A stretch of 64,000 bases of DNA, taken from contig OY978525.1 of assembly GCA_963854835.1 (NCBI GenBank), positions 117,255,018-117,319,017 of the forward strand. Direction: 5' to 3'. The notes below the pieces were generated by a model that saw only the letters and a list, made by a program, of their open reading frames with translations, ran no database searches and was not told the DNA's origin. The position numbers and the translations under genes were made by a program. This document shows positions 1 to 9,668 of the stretch, one piece after another. Within the stretch, counting starts at the first letter, position 1. Every line of letters begins with the position of its first letter. This DNA is from Megamerina dolium. Its lineage: Eukaryota; Arthropoda; Insecta; Diptera; Megamerinidae.

Positions 1-62
1 ATTATATAAAATTATTTGCCAAAAAAAAAAAAAAAAAAAAAATCAAAAATAATACAATACAT

Positions 63-756
63 TTACTTCTCATATATTTGAAAGCTTAGTGTAAAATTGC
101 ATCGTGGAATATTATATGTATACCATTTGGAAAATATACGATAATGTACCATTGGAGCCCATGTTAGCCAATTAATGGAGCTGCTATTAATAATAAAACG
201 ATCCAAGAAAATATCGTGCTATAAAAATATGATGTAATTGATTAAAATATAATTATTTAAATGCAATTTAACAAATGCGCTTACTTACATCATATGGACA
301 TGTATGATTTAAATTACTATATTTATCAAAACCGATTAGTTTATAAAAGAGTTCACTTAATGGATTTTTACGATTATTACGAAAAAATGCACATCCATCA
401 ATTGTATATTCATAAATTGGTTTATGATGTTCATAGCCATGTTTTTTTATATTTATATAGACCTGTTTAAAAAAAAATAATACCAAAAGGTGATTAGCTG
501 ATTATACAATATACAATATATATATATATACCGTGGCATTATTAATAGGCAATTTATAGAGTTTTGCATATATTGTTGCTTCTTGAAGGTCACGATTAAC
601 AGCTCGAATGCGACACTGTGTAATTTCCACATAGGTTTTATCATAGCTCATACAATTTAGATTACTTAATTTTATATACATTTTCATTTCAACCATTTTC
701 AATATTATAATCATCAGTATTATAAGTGCAGGATCAAAAATATGCTGGAGATACAT
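63..756 (-). CDS. Secreted DUF1091/DM8-family protein, copy 1 (three exons)
   Basis: The model is exon 1 756-532, exon 2 462-289 and exon 3 218-63, all phase 0, giving 184 residues. Intron 1 (531-463) starts GTATAT and ends ACAG; intron 2 (288-219) starts GTAAGTAAG and ends ATAG. The start was taken at 756, which puts a hydrophobic signal-like stretch (residues about 9-22) at the N-terminus; an in-frame Met 11 codons upstream adds only a lysine run. Cysteines at about 35, 48, 99 and 130 and the motif NHTCPYD followed by HDIF match the insect DUF1091 (DM8) family, small secreted proteins expanded in flies and related to the CheB group. Cys173 is unique to this copy. The role is unknown; a lipid-binding or chemosensory function is only suggested by family. 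It lies about 2 kb downstream of its paralog in the same orientation. Confidence 0.85.
463..531 (-). other. Intron 1 of DUF1091 copy 1
   Basis: This 69-nt intron has a GT donor and an AG acceptor on the minus strand, with a T-rich tract before the acceptor. Removing it joins ACG to GTC in frame and restores the family sequence NATVYINI. Confidence 0.85.
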
Positions 757-789
757 TGTATTTTTTTTTTTTTTTTTTTTGATATTCAC

Positions 790-1002
790 TAATTCACTTA
801 TTCGGCGTAAATAATCTGTGTGTGTTTTTCTACCAAAAAATTTACCCCTTTTGTAATTTTTAAGAGTTTGGTAACCAAATAATTAAACGTTTATTCGAAT
901 GCATTTGCCAAATATCTATTATATACATTTGGTGATTGCAAATTGTATTTTAATTTTATTATAATGATTCAAATCGATATTAACCTTGTATGAGAGAATG
1001 TA
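790..1002. other. Upstream region of DUF1091 copy 1
   Basis: AT-rich sequence between the gene's first exon and the first mariner relic. It would hold the promoter of the minus-strand gene, but I cannot point to a convincing core promoter motif. Confidence 0.4.
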
Positions 1003-1491
1003 CATTCTGTCAAATAAGTACCCGGAAATTCTCATTTTTAATTTTTCAATTTCAAAAAATATTTCAAAGAATATTTCAAAAAAAATTTTTTCCCAGGTTG
1101 GCACAACTGTCAGCCACTATTCTGTGAATTTTAATTGCTATGTGTCATTTAGTTTGGTTACGGCGTCATTAGGAACAAGTCAACCTTTTGTGTGCGTTGC
1201 GATTTCTTCTCGCCCCTCTTTGAACGATTTATACCAATCGTAAACTTGAGTTTTCGACATGGTTGAATCACCAAATGTTTTTTTTTTTTTTCAACATTTC
1301 CAACGTTTTGGCACAAGAAATTTCGTTTGAAACACAAAATTTCACACAAACTCTTTGTTCGATATTTTTATCGAATAGTAAAAATCGCAACGCACACAAA
1401 AGGTTGACTTGTGTAACCTGGCCGTAACCAAACTAAATGACACATAGCAATAAAAATTCACAGAATAGTGGCTGACAGTTGTGCCAACCTG
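1003..1491 (-). mobile_element. Mar-4: fold-back mariner derivative, cut off by LINE-A
   Basis: The element starts after a TA with the terminal sequence CATTCTGTCAAATAAGTACC. About 110-bp inverted arms lie at 1092-1205 and 1382-1491. They enclose a loop holding the first 50-60 codons of a mariner-type transposase on the minus strand: residues resembling NIEQRVCVKFCVSNE are followed, after a frame slip at a poly-A run, by MSKTQVYDWYKSFKEGREE. Right after GREE the frame runs into the inverted arm and stops. The catalytic domain is absent, so this is a non-autonomous rearranged copy. Its right end is replaced by LINE-A at 1492. The 172-bp MITE at 2554 shares its terminal and arm sequences. Confidence 0.75.
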
Positions 1492-2232
1492 GGATGGGTC
1501 TCACGGTGAACGAGGGCAAGACGAAGTATCTAGTGTCAACAAACAAAGAGTCCCGGCGTCTTGGACAGCACGTCACTGTTGACAACTACGCTTTTGAAGT
1601 GGTAAGGGACTTTGTCTATATTGCAACCAGCATTAACAGCAGTAATGACGTCAGCCTGGAGATCATGCGTAGGATAACTCTTGCTAACAGGTGTTACTTT
1701 GGACTGAGTAAGCAATTGAGAAGTCGAGCCCTCTCTCGAAGAACGAAAACCGCACTCTACAAGTCTCTCATCATGCCTGTCCTAACATATGGCGCTGAAT
1801 CCTGGACAATTTCCACCTCCGATGAGCGAATCCTTGGAGTTTTCGAGAGAAAAGTCCTACGCAAGATCTTTGGACCTATTTGCGTTGGTGGCGAGTACCG
1901 AAAAAGGTACAACCCTGAGCTGTATGAGCTGTATGCTGATATTGACATAGTAAACCGCATCAAAATCCAGCAGCTGCGCTGGCTAGGTCATGTCGAGCGA
2001 ATGGAAGAACACGCTCCAGCTAAGAAGGTGTTATATTCGGAATCCGCTGGAGGGCGACGCAGAAGAGGAAGACCTAAACGCCGGTGGAAAGACCAAGTAC
2101 TGGAGAACCTGACGGCGGTTGGAATTTCTAACTAGCGCCAGCTAGCGAAGAACAGAGATGGCTGGCGGCGAAGCATGTTATTTTCGGCCTAAATCGATAC
2201 TCGGTTGTTATGGCCACACAAGTAAGTAAGTA
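1492..2232 (+). mobile_element. LINE-A copy 1, 5'-truncated (C-terminal part of ORF2)
   Basis: An open frame runs from the fused mariner sequence through about 1492-2135. It encodes the region after the reverse transcriptase core (MGLTVNEGKTKYLVS, later LTYGAESWT) and ends in the family's WLGHVERMEE and GRRRRGRPKRRWKDQ motifs. After the stop there is a short 3' UTR ending CACAAGTAAGTAAGTAA, the family's simple tail. The frame is intact to its C-terminus, but the RT catalytic part is missing. The family resembles RTE-type non-LTR retrotransposons; I cannot fix the clade without a tree. Confidence 0.85.
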
Positions 2233-2551
2233 AATTGAAAATGCAATTTAATAAAAATAATTTTGTTAGAATATCGGAGAACATAGCGCCTAATGCTTCA
2301 ATGCTGAAATTCACCATTTCGATTTGATATTACTGTTTTTCTCATATTTTATTAATGTATTCTAAATTATTGTTTATACATTTTTCGAATGATACCATAT
2401 TTGTATATTCTATGGAAATACTATAATATATATATAATATAATATAAAATTGAAAACGGATTGTTGAGTTTAATTGTGTTGCTCAGAAATAAAAAATAAA
2501 AAAAATTATTTAAAATCATTCGAAAAAAAAAAGAATGAAAAAAATATACAA
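2233..2551. other. AT-rich spacer between LINE-A and the MITE
   Basis: Low-complexity AT-rich DNA with no supported gene. The part just left of the MITE is the shared 3' flank of the DUF1091 duplication. Confidence 0.5.
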
Positions 2552-2553
2552 TA

Positions 2554-2725
2554 CATTCTGTCAAATAAGTACCCGGAAATCGGAACCAAACTAAATGACA
2601 CATAGCAATAAAAATTCACAGAATAGTGGCTGACAGTTGTGCCAACCTGGGAAAAAAAATTGTTTGAAATATTCTCAGAGGGAAAATTAAAAATGAGAAT
2701 TTCCGGGTACTTATTTGACAGAATG
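2554..2725 (-). mobile_element. 172-bp mariner-derived MITE
   Basis: Terminal inverted repeats of about 27 bp begin CATTCTGTCAAATAAGTACC on both strands and are flanked by TA at 2552-2553 and 2726-2727. The interior matches the arm of the Mar-4 relic at 1092-1166. The corresponding site in DUF1091 copy 1 (around 53-62) has a single TA in the same flanking sequence (ACAATACATTTACTT), so it preserves the empty site. Confidence 0.9.
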
Positions 2726-2730
2726 TACAT

Positions 2731-3146
2731 TTACTTTTCATATATTTGAATGCTTAGCGAAACATTTGTTCGTGGAATATTATGTGAATACCATTTAGAA
2801 AATAAACGATATTGCGTCATTGGAATCCAAGTTAACCAACGCATATAAGTGCTATCAAGTGTAAATTTGTCCACGAAAATGTCGTGCTATAAAAAAACAC
2901 AATAGTTATTAATAAACTAATCAAAACTATGATTGGTTGAAAATGTTGCAATATTTACATTGTATGGGCATGTATGATTGATATTACTGTATTTTTCGAA
3001 ACCGAGAATTTTATAGAACAATTCACCCAATGGATGTCTATGAGTATTACGCAGAAAAGCACATCCATCGATTTGATACTCATATATTGGTTTATTATAA
3101 TCATAGCCGCGTCTTTGTATATTCACATATACCTGTGCAAGTAAAC

Positions 3147-3177
<31 letters not shown>

Positions 3178-3469
3178 GTTAATTAGTTATTATTAATAAA
3201 ATTGAATTAAATTTCAATTATATGTTACTACATGCCGTTGCATCATCAATAGGTGGTTGATGTACTTTCAAATGTATACTTGCTTCTTGGTGATCACGTT
3301 TGATTGCTTTTATATGACACTTTGTATATTCAAGATACGTTTTATCATAGCTGATACAATTCAAATCAGTTAATTTTATATACATTTTCATTTCCACATC
3401 TTGAAATGTTATAATTATTAATAGTAGTAGTTGTATAAGTGCAACATGAAGAATTTGCTGCAGATACAT
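2731..3469 (-). CDS. Secreted DUF1091/DM8-family protein, copy 2 (three exons)
   Basis: Exon 1 is 3469-3236, exon 2 is 3132-2959 and exon 3 is 2886-2731, giving 187 residues. Exons 2 and 3 have exactly the same lengths as in copy 1 (174 and 156 nt). The N-terminus carries a strong hydrophobic run (residues about 9-22). The four family cysteines fall at 38, 51, 102 and 133, and NHTCPYN followed by HDIF is conserved. Intron 2 has a normal GTAAAT donor and ATAG acceptor. Intron 1 ends CACAG but, at the exon boundary fixed by copy 1, begins GC (ACG then GCATGT), so it would be a GC-AG intron, and it contains an AT microsatellite. The reading frame has no lesion, so the gene looks functional if that intron splices. 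A MITE lies a few bases beyond the stop codon. Confidence 0.82.
3133..3235 (-). other. Intron 1 of DUF1091 copy 2, probable GC-AG intron
   Basis: This 103-nt intron begins GCATGT at the position equivalent to the GTATAT donor of copy 1 and ends with a normal CACAG. The extra length compared with copy 1 is partly an AT dinucleotide run near 3150-3176. A GT three bases inside could be used instead, but it would shift the reading frame. Confidence 0.65.
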
Positions 3470-3502
3470 TATGTACTCTTTTGTTTCACACAAATCACTC
3501 AA

Positions 3503-3841
3503 TAAGTTTTATTTTCAAAAATTCTTTTTGTATGATTTTGTAGTTTGACTACATGATCATTTTAATTTTACATTCGAATGCATATTAATTATTTTAGATA
3601 TTTTGGGATAAATTGAATGGTTTTTTAAAATTTTAAATGACAATCAATCAAAATATTGTATGTATCTATTTGGATATCTGTAATTGGAAGCTACCATCAA
3701 TATCTGTTTATACGTCCATAGATCAGGGGCGCTTTGAAGGGGCAAGATATATTTTAGTAACCGCTAACAAGAAATAGATTATGAAATAGATCTCGTAGAG
3801 TACATTTCAATGACAGCCGGTTTGACGGAAATGTCATAATA
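3503..3841. other. Upstream region of DUF1091 copy 2
   Basis: AT-rich non-coding DNA between the gene's start and the Mar-1 relic. It should hold the promoter; no confident motif was seen. Confidence 0.4.
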
Positions 3842-4296
3842 TAAGATCTGATAAAAAGTAATCCATTATTTTTGCATTAAATTGAAGGTTTTATTAAGCA
3901 TAGTTAGAATGATACCCACCGTTTTGTTCGATAACTTGTTGCCATTTTGAAGGTAACTTTCATAAGGTCACTCTCTCATAGAAACAGAAACCGTCGTCCC
4001 TATTGGCAAAAAACTGGGACAGTCGATTTTCACAAGCTTCTCTTGAGGCGAATTTTACACCAGCAAAATCATGTTTAGATCCTGGGCAATAGAAACAGTG
4101 CTTACATGACGTTCAGACTCAATGATGTCCATTATTTTATCGATATTTTCGACGACAATTATCCTTACAGAGCGTGGTGCATCTTTGACATCAAAATTAC
4201 CGGAACGGAATCGACAAAATCAAAATTGCATGTGCTCAAACAATACTGAGTCAAGCAATCGAAAAAAAATCGATTGCTTTTTACTACACCTGATTT
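3842..4296 (-). mobile_element. Mar-1 copy 1, short deletion derivative of a mariner
   Basis: The ends match the two longer Mar-1 copies at 10848 and 58279 (TAAAAAGTAATCCATTAT at left, TTTTTACTACACCTG at right). Only a few hundred bases of the transposase remain. The 3' part (minus strand, encoding a run near NGRY/WQQVIEQN) is followed directly by pieces of the N-terminal part (NFDVKDAP region near 4180). The catalytic centre is deleted, so the copy is dead. Confidence 0.75.
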
Positions 4297-4319
4297 ATTA
4301 AAATACATCGGAATATATA

Positions 4320-5470
4320 GCAAATATTCGTCATCATCGTCATCATCATAGCGTTTACAGCTCTCGGGGTGAGCTAATGCTTCCTTTACAATCATTCGCC
4401 ATACGTCACGGTTATTGGCTTCGCTTCTTCTAACTTTCATACTGCGCAAGTCTTCTTTAACATCTGGTCTGTCCATCTCCTTGGTGATCTTCTTTCTGCT
4501 ACTTAAAAATTCGAGACTTGTAGGTCAATTTCGTGATTCTGCAATCATCCATTCTGAGCAAATGTGGAAACCATCGTAGGCGTTCACGATATTTTGACCT
4601 ACCATCAGTTGTTCAGTTTTGTTGTTATATCTTATTTTATAAGAACCATTCGCTTCTCTGACTGGACCAAATATTCTCCTCAGAATCTTACGCACGAAGC
4701 ACACGAGGCGATTCTTCAGCACCCATGTTTCTCATCCATATGTTGCTATTAGCCTTACGAGAGTCTGCTGTGCTGCTTAGGTTTATTCCCAGATATTTGA
4801 AGATATCAACTTTTTGAAATGTTTGTGGCCCTACTACCAGATTGCTATAGCGTGCCGGGTTGTGCGACCTAAACATGTATTTCGTCTTTTCGATGTTAAC
4901 TTCCAAGCCAACTTGTCCTGCTTTATTTATGAGTTTTAACGCGGTGTCGACAAGTACACGCTTGTTTCTCGCGATAATAACTAGGTCGCCGGCATAGCCA
5001 CATATCTGAGCGCTTTTCGTGAATATAGTTGCACCAGGGGCTATGTAATTTATAACAAAATGCAAGACTCGATTAAAGATTATGGTGAACAACGTGTCAC
5101 CTTGCTTGATATCTGTGACAACATCGAATGGGTCTGAAATATTTCCTTGTATTATGACCTTAGATATAGTGCCTGCCAGAGTCATATCGTACATACCAAT
5201 GACGCTATTTTCATTGGTATCCCTTGCCGACGATGTATTAAAGGCATTTTGCTTCTGTCAATGCTATCGAAAGCCTCTTTGAAATCCACAATAAGCCCAT
5301 ATTCAAAAAATTGTTCGAAAATTTGTGATACAACGAAGTATTGATCTGGGATTGATCGATTTACTCTAAATCCACACTGATATTCCCCAAGAATCTCTTC
5401 TGCTATGTTAGTAAATACCTTATACGCTGAGCGTAATAGTGAGATTCCTGTGAAGTTGTTGCTGTCGTAT
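4320..5470 (-). mobile_element. LINE-B: 5'-truncated non-LTR retrotransposon with broken RT
   Basis: On the minus strand the sequence reads FTGISLLRSAYKVF, then YQCGFRVNRSIPDQYF, then a reverse transcriptase core with DIKQGDTLF. The usual YADD box is YAGD (within ICGYAGDLVIIARN). Further on come the C-terminal motifs RKILRRIFGP, RYNN and WRMIVKEALAHPE. Frameshifts occur between these blocks; the longest open piece is 5194-4688. The 3' end is a GAT-type simple repeat near 4325-4350. The loss of an Asp in the catalytic box and the frame breaks make it a pseudogene. Confidence 0.8.
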
Positions 5471-6529
5471 TTATCTCATTTACTAGTTACCAAATAAGTT
5501 AACCTTTTTTGATCAAAATGTATTTTTCTTTACTTTGGAATGTAATGCAATGAAAATTTCCTGAATATTTTAAATTGTTGAGTGTAATCTTGAAATCAAA
5601 TTAATTACTTTACCACACCTTTGAAATACTTGCATATATTTATTTATATAAGTGTAAAAAAAATCTCCACCTATAAGGTCAAGTCTTCAATTTGAACCTA
5701 CCCTTGGCTGATTTCTAGCAACGGCTCTGGTATTCAATACATATATTTACAATGTGCATTAACCGTAAACTGATTGTTGTTATCAAGAATTGACGTAATA
5801 TTTAAATAGTTTAAATGGGTATATTGTAATTACATGCTTTATATCACTAATTAATTATGCGATTGGTATATGTGATTATATGTGACTCTGAACATTTTCT
5901 GATTTTAAATGCCTGTAAGTATTATATATCGATAAGAGAGATATAATTATTCCTCATTTGGCCCACTGTTCTACTAAATATTATAAAAGTATATTACAAA
6001 AATATTGTGATCATGTTGTAAAAAGTCCATGACAATTTAATTATTGGCGTATAATGAAATTTTAATTCATCTGTTAAAATTTATTTTAGAGTATTACATA
6101 ATACATAAGGGTCATTTTCTCAGATTCTTTAAGAATTAAAAAAAAAAAAAAAATTTCCGGGATTTGTCGCGGAATACCGTTAGGTCAAAATTTTTAAATA
6201 CGACAAAGTTTTGTCAATTTCTGTATTACTTAAACCGCAATATCTCGGATTGTACTAGTCCAATTTAGTTCATTTTATATCCGTTAGATAGCAAATTTTA
6301 TTTACTTAAATTCTTTCATATATTATAATTTTCTACAATTTAAAATAAATGTATAAAAAATTTAACGAAAATTTCATATGTCTTTTTCATGTCCGTTCCC
6401 AGGGATAAATACCCTTTTCGACAGCACCAATGAACGCGCCATACATTTTTACAAAATATAAAATTAAAGTAATAGAGCGTTCTTTTTTAGATTTTATATA
6501 AATTTTTCTTTAGCAAATAAATATTCTTA
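5471..6529. other. AT-rich spacer
   Basis: About 1 kb of AT-rich DNA with a poly-A run near 6137. I see no coding region, RNA gene or recognisable element. Confidence 0.5.
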
Positions 6530-7695
6530 TCCTTCAGCCCTGTTTATGGTATTTTTAAGGCGATTTTGAGGTTAGGTTTGTATAGGAGGTGTGCTTTGAA
6601 ATAATCCGATTACGCCCATTTTTGAAAAGTTCACTTATAATATCATTATATACATATGAACTAAATTTTGGACTCATATATTCATCAGTGCACTTTTTAT
6701 GGCATTTTCAAGGCGTTGTTGAGGTTAGGTTTGTTTGGGAGGTATGCTTTAAAATAAACCGATCACACCCATTTTTGCAGTATTCACTTATAATATTATT
6801 ATAAATATATGAACAAAATTTTGGACTCATATACCTTTCGGTGCACTTTTTATGGCATTTTTAATGCGTTGCTGAGGTTAGGTTTGTATGGAAGGTATGC
6901 TTCAAAATAAACCGATGACGCCTAGTTTTAGAACATTCACTTGGAATATTATTATAAACATATGAACAAAATTTTAGAGTCATATATTCATCAGTGTACT
7001 ATTTATGGCATTTTTAAGGCGTTCTTGATGTTAGGTTTGTATGGAAGGTAGGCTTTAAAAGAAACCGATCACGCCCATTTTTAGAGCATTCACTTGGAAT
7101 ATTATTATATACATATGAACTAAATTTTGGACTCATATATTCATCAGTGCACTTTTTATGGCAATTTTAAGGCGATTTTAAGGTTAGATTTGTATGGGAG
7201 GTATGCTTTAAAATAAACCGATCACACCCATTTTTGGAGCATTCATTTATAATATTATTATAAATATATTGACATAATTTTGGATTAATATACCGATCGG
7301 TGCACTTTTTATGGCATTTTCAAGGCGTTGTTGAGGTTAGGTTTGTTTGGGAGGTATGCTTTAAAATAAACCGATCACACCCATTTTTGCAGTATTCACT
7401 TATAATATTATTATAAATATATGAACAAAATTTTGGACTCATATACCTTTCGGTACACTTTTTATGGCATTTTTAAGGCGTTGCTGAGGTTAGGTTTGTA
7501 TGGAAGGTATGCTTCAAAATAAACCGATGACGCCTAGTTTTAGAACATTCACTTGGAATATTATTATAAACATATGAACAACATTTTGGACTCTTATACT
7601 CATCAGTGCACTATTTGTGGCATTTTTAAGGCGTTCTTGAGGTTAGGTTTGTATGGGAGGTATGCTTTAAAATAAACCGATTACGCCGATTTTTC
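6530..7695 (+). repeat. 153-bp tandem satellite, eight monomers, higher-order period 612 bp
   Basis: The landmark GGTTAGGTTTGTWTGG recurs at 6570, 6723, 6876, 7029, 7182, 7335, 7488 and 7641, each exactly 153 bp apart. Monomers 2 and 6 are nearly identical, as are 3 and 7, while neighbours differ more. This gives a four-monomer higher-order unit of 612 bp. The array ends abruptly inside monomer 8 near 7695. Confidence 0.9.
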
Positions 7696-8015
7696 GATTT
7701 TTTCTTGGCTTATGTCTATAAAGTTTATATACGAAAAATAAAAGCCCTTCGATAATTCCTTCTAATTTTTGCACAAATATATGTATGGGGCGACATTATC
7801 CTGCGGTCGTTTTATAAAGTGAAGTATTGTAGTAGCTCACCAAGCAATTGAAAAACATTGAATTTGAAATGAATGTATGGTACATACATGTGGTTATGCA
7901 TGCTGTGCTCGTTAGTTTGCAAATTTTATTATACCGGGAAAATTTTCGCCATTTTTTCCCTTGAGACATTGAAAATCCTTAAAGTGGTGCGATTAAAAGA
8001 AGCATAACCCATATA
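7696..8015. other. Spacer between satellite and Tc1 element
   Basis: AT-rich unique-looking sequence with no supported gene. Confidence 0.5.
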
Positions 8016-9666
8016 CAGTGGCTCACAGCTTATTTCGTACAGTGTATATATTTTTATGTACATGGCTGTAACATCGAAACTAAAAAACTTATCAATAAGT
8101 TTTGAATGTAGATGTCTATGTATGTGTTTAGTAAACCTAATAAGAAAACGGGGAACCCCAAAAATTGTTCTTTTTGTCATGCAAGAGAGAAAAACTATTG
8201 ATCAGCTGATTTTCAGCTCACATCTTATTTCGTACACAAACTTCAATGTAAGTAAGTTTCATTCTGCCGCGCAGTTACAAAGTTTTTTTGAATTGTATGA
8301 GTTTTTGGACCTTTTTAACTATTATAACAATTTTTATTATTATTATTTTAAATAGTTAAAGTGCTGTAAATTAAACATTTAGCGTTATGGGTCGTCGTAC
8401 AACGATGGAACAGCGTAAACTGGTAATTAACCATTTTAGGAAAGGTCAGAGTGTGCGAAAAATTGCTGAAATGACAAATTTAAGTGCCTCAACTGTCCAA
8501 TACATCATTCAACGCTTCGTTCGCGAAAATCGGTTGGAGAACAAGGGCAGAGAAGCACCTAATAAGATTTTCAACGCTTCAGACGAGCGTTATATTGTAC
8601 GAAAAATTAAGAAAAATCCAAAGTTATCCGCTCCGAAGTTGGCTGCAGAGGTTCAGCGTGAAATAGGAAAATCATCCATTGCTGAAACTGTCCGACGTGT
8701 GCTGCGCAATCATGACTTGAACGGTCGAGTAGCCCGAAAGAAACCATTCATTTCGAAAATGAATATACAACGCCGACTTGACTTCGCCAAAGAGCATATT
8801 ATTAATACTCCTGCGTTCTGGAATACCGTTATTTTCGCGGATGAGTCTAAGTTTCATATTTTTGGCTCGGACGGAATGTCATATGTTTGGCGTAAAGCGA
8901 ATACCGAGCTAAACAAGGAGAACCTTAAGCCCACAGTGAAGCATGGTGGCGGTAGCGTGATGGTTTGGGCCTGTATGTCAGCAGCCGGAGTAGGTGAATT
9001 GGTTTTTATTGAGGAAACAATGGAAAAAATGAAGTACCTCGAGATTCTGAAAAACAATTTACTTCAAAGTGCAGACAAACTGGGTTTGCGGGAAGAATTT
9101 CGGTACTACCAAGATAATGACCCAAAACATAAATCTGGGATTGTGCAATCTTGGCTTATTTGGAACTGCCCACACTTGATGTCTCCACCACCACAGTCAC
9201 CTGACATGAATGTGATTGAAAATCTTTGGTCTATTTTGGACAATAAAATAAGAACACACAAGATTTCTAATAAGCAAGACCTAAAGAAGGTACTGATGGA
9301 AGAATGGAAAAAAATCACACCAGACATCACTCAAAAATTGGTGGATTCAATGCCAAATAGACTCCAGGCTGTCATTAACGCTAAGGGATGTCAACTAAAT
9401 ATTAAAATCAACTTACTTTGTTTTTAGTTTGAACTTAAAGAGACTGTACGAAATAAGCTGTGACATGAATTTTCCTATTTTTTTCTTATTTTATTTTTTT
9501 ATAGTGTCAAACACTAAAATTTTGAAAAAGTAAATTTTGGAAAATAAAAAACAAACCTTCCTTTCTAAAATGGCATTTATATTTTGTTCAAATTTTTGCT
9601 ATATTAGGAATTACGACTGCAGCAATTTTTAAACTGTCACTGTACGAAATAAGCTGGGAGCCACTG
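8016..9666 (+). mobile_element. Full-length Tc1-type transposon with IR/DR ends
   Basis: The 1651-bp element is bounded by TA at 8014-8015 and 9667-9668. Both ends begin CAGTGGCTCMCAGCTTATTT. The motif TCACAGCTTATTTCGTACA occurs four times, allowing 1-2 mismatches: at 8023 and 8218 on the plus strand, and at 9445 and 9641 inverted. The inner and outer copies are about 195 bp apart at both ends, the IR/DR layout of some Tc1 relatives. It carries one intact transposase gene, so the copy appears complete and may be recently active. Confidence 0.93.
8387..9427 (+). CDS. Tc1-like transposase, DD34E, intact
   Basis: This 346-residue protein is the normal length for Tc1 transposases. It cuts and pastes its own element at TA sites. 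The N-terminus (about 1-110) has a paired-type helix-turn-helix (SVRKIAEMTNLSASTVQYI) and a GRE-type linker where a GRPR-like motif usually sits. The catalytic residues are D152 (FADESKF), D243 (YYQDNDPKH) and E278 (SPDMNVIENLW), with 34 residues between the last two. The glycine-rich box HGGGSVMVWACMS is present at 186-198. The first ATG after the left inner repeat was used (MGRRTTMEQRK). There are no stops or frameshifts, unlike nearly every other transposase in the window. Confidence 0.93.
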   Translation: MGRRTTMEQRKLVINHFRKGQSVRKIAEMTNLSASTVQYIIQRFVRENRLENKGREAPNKIFNASDERYIVRKIKKNPKLSAPKLAAEVQREIGKSSIAETVRRVLRNHDLNGRVARKKPFISKMNIQRRLDFAKEHIINTPAFWNTVIFADESKFHIFGSDGMSYVWRKANTELNKENLKPTVKHGGGSVMVWACMSAAGVGELVFIEETMEKMKYLEILKNNLLQSADKLGLREEFRYYQDNDPKHKSGIVQSWLIWNCPHLMSPPPQSPDMNVIENLWSILDNKIRTHKISNKQDLKKVLMEEWKKITPDITQKLVDSMPNRLQAVINAKGCQLNIKINLLCF

Positions 9667-9668
9667 TA

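Noticed and set aside
6570..7650. The 153-bp satellite as a coding repeat (153 is a multiple of 3)
   Set aside because: Stop codons occur in the frames of most monomers, and the conserved parts do not favour one frame.
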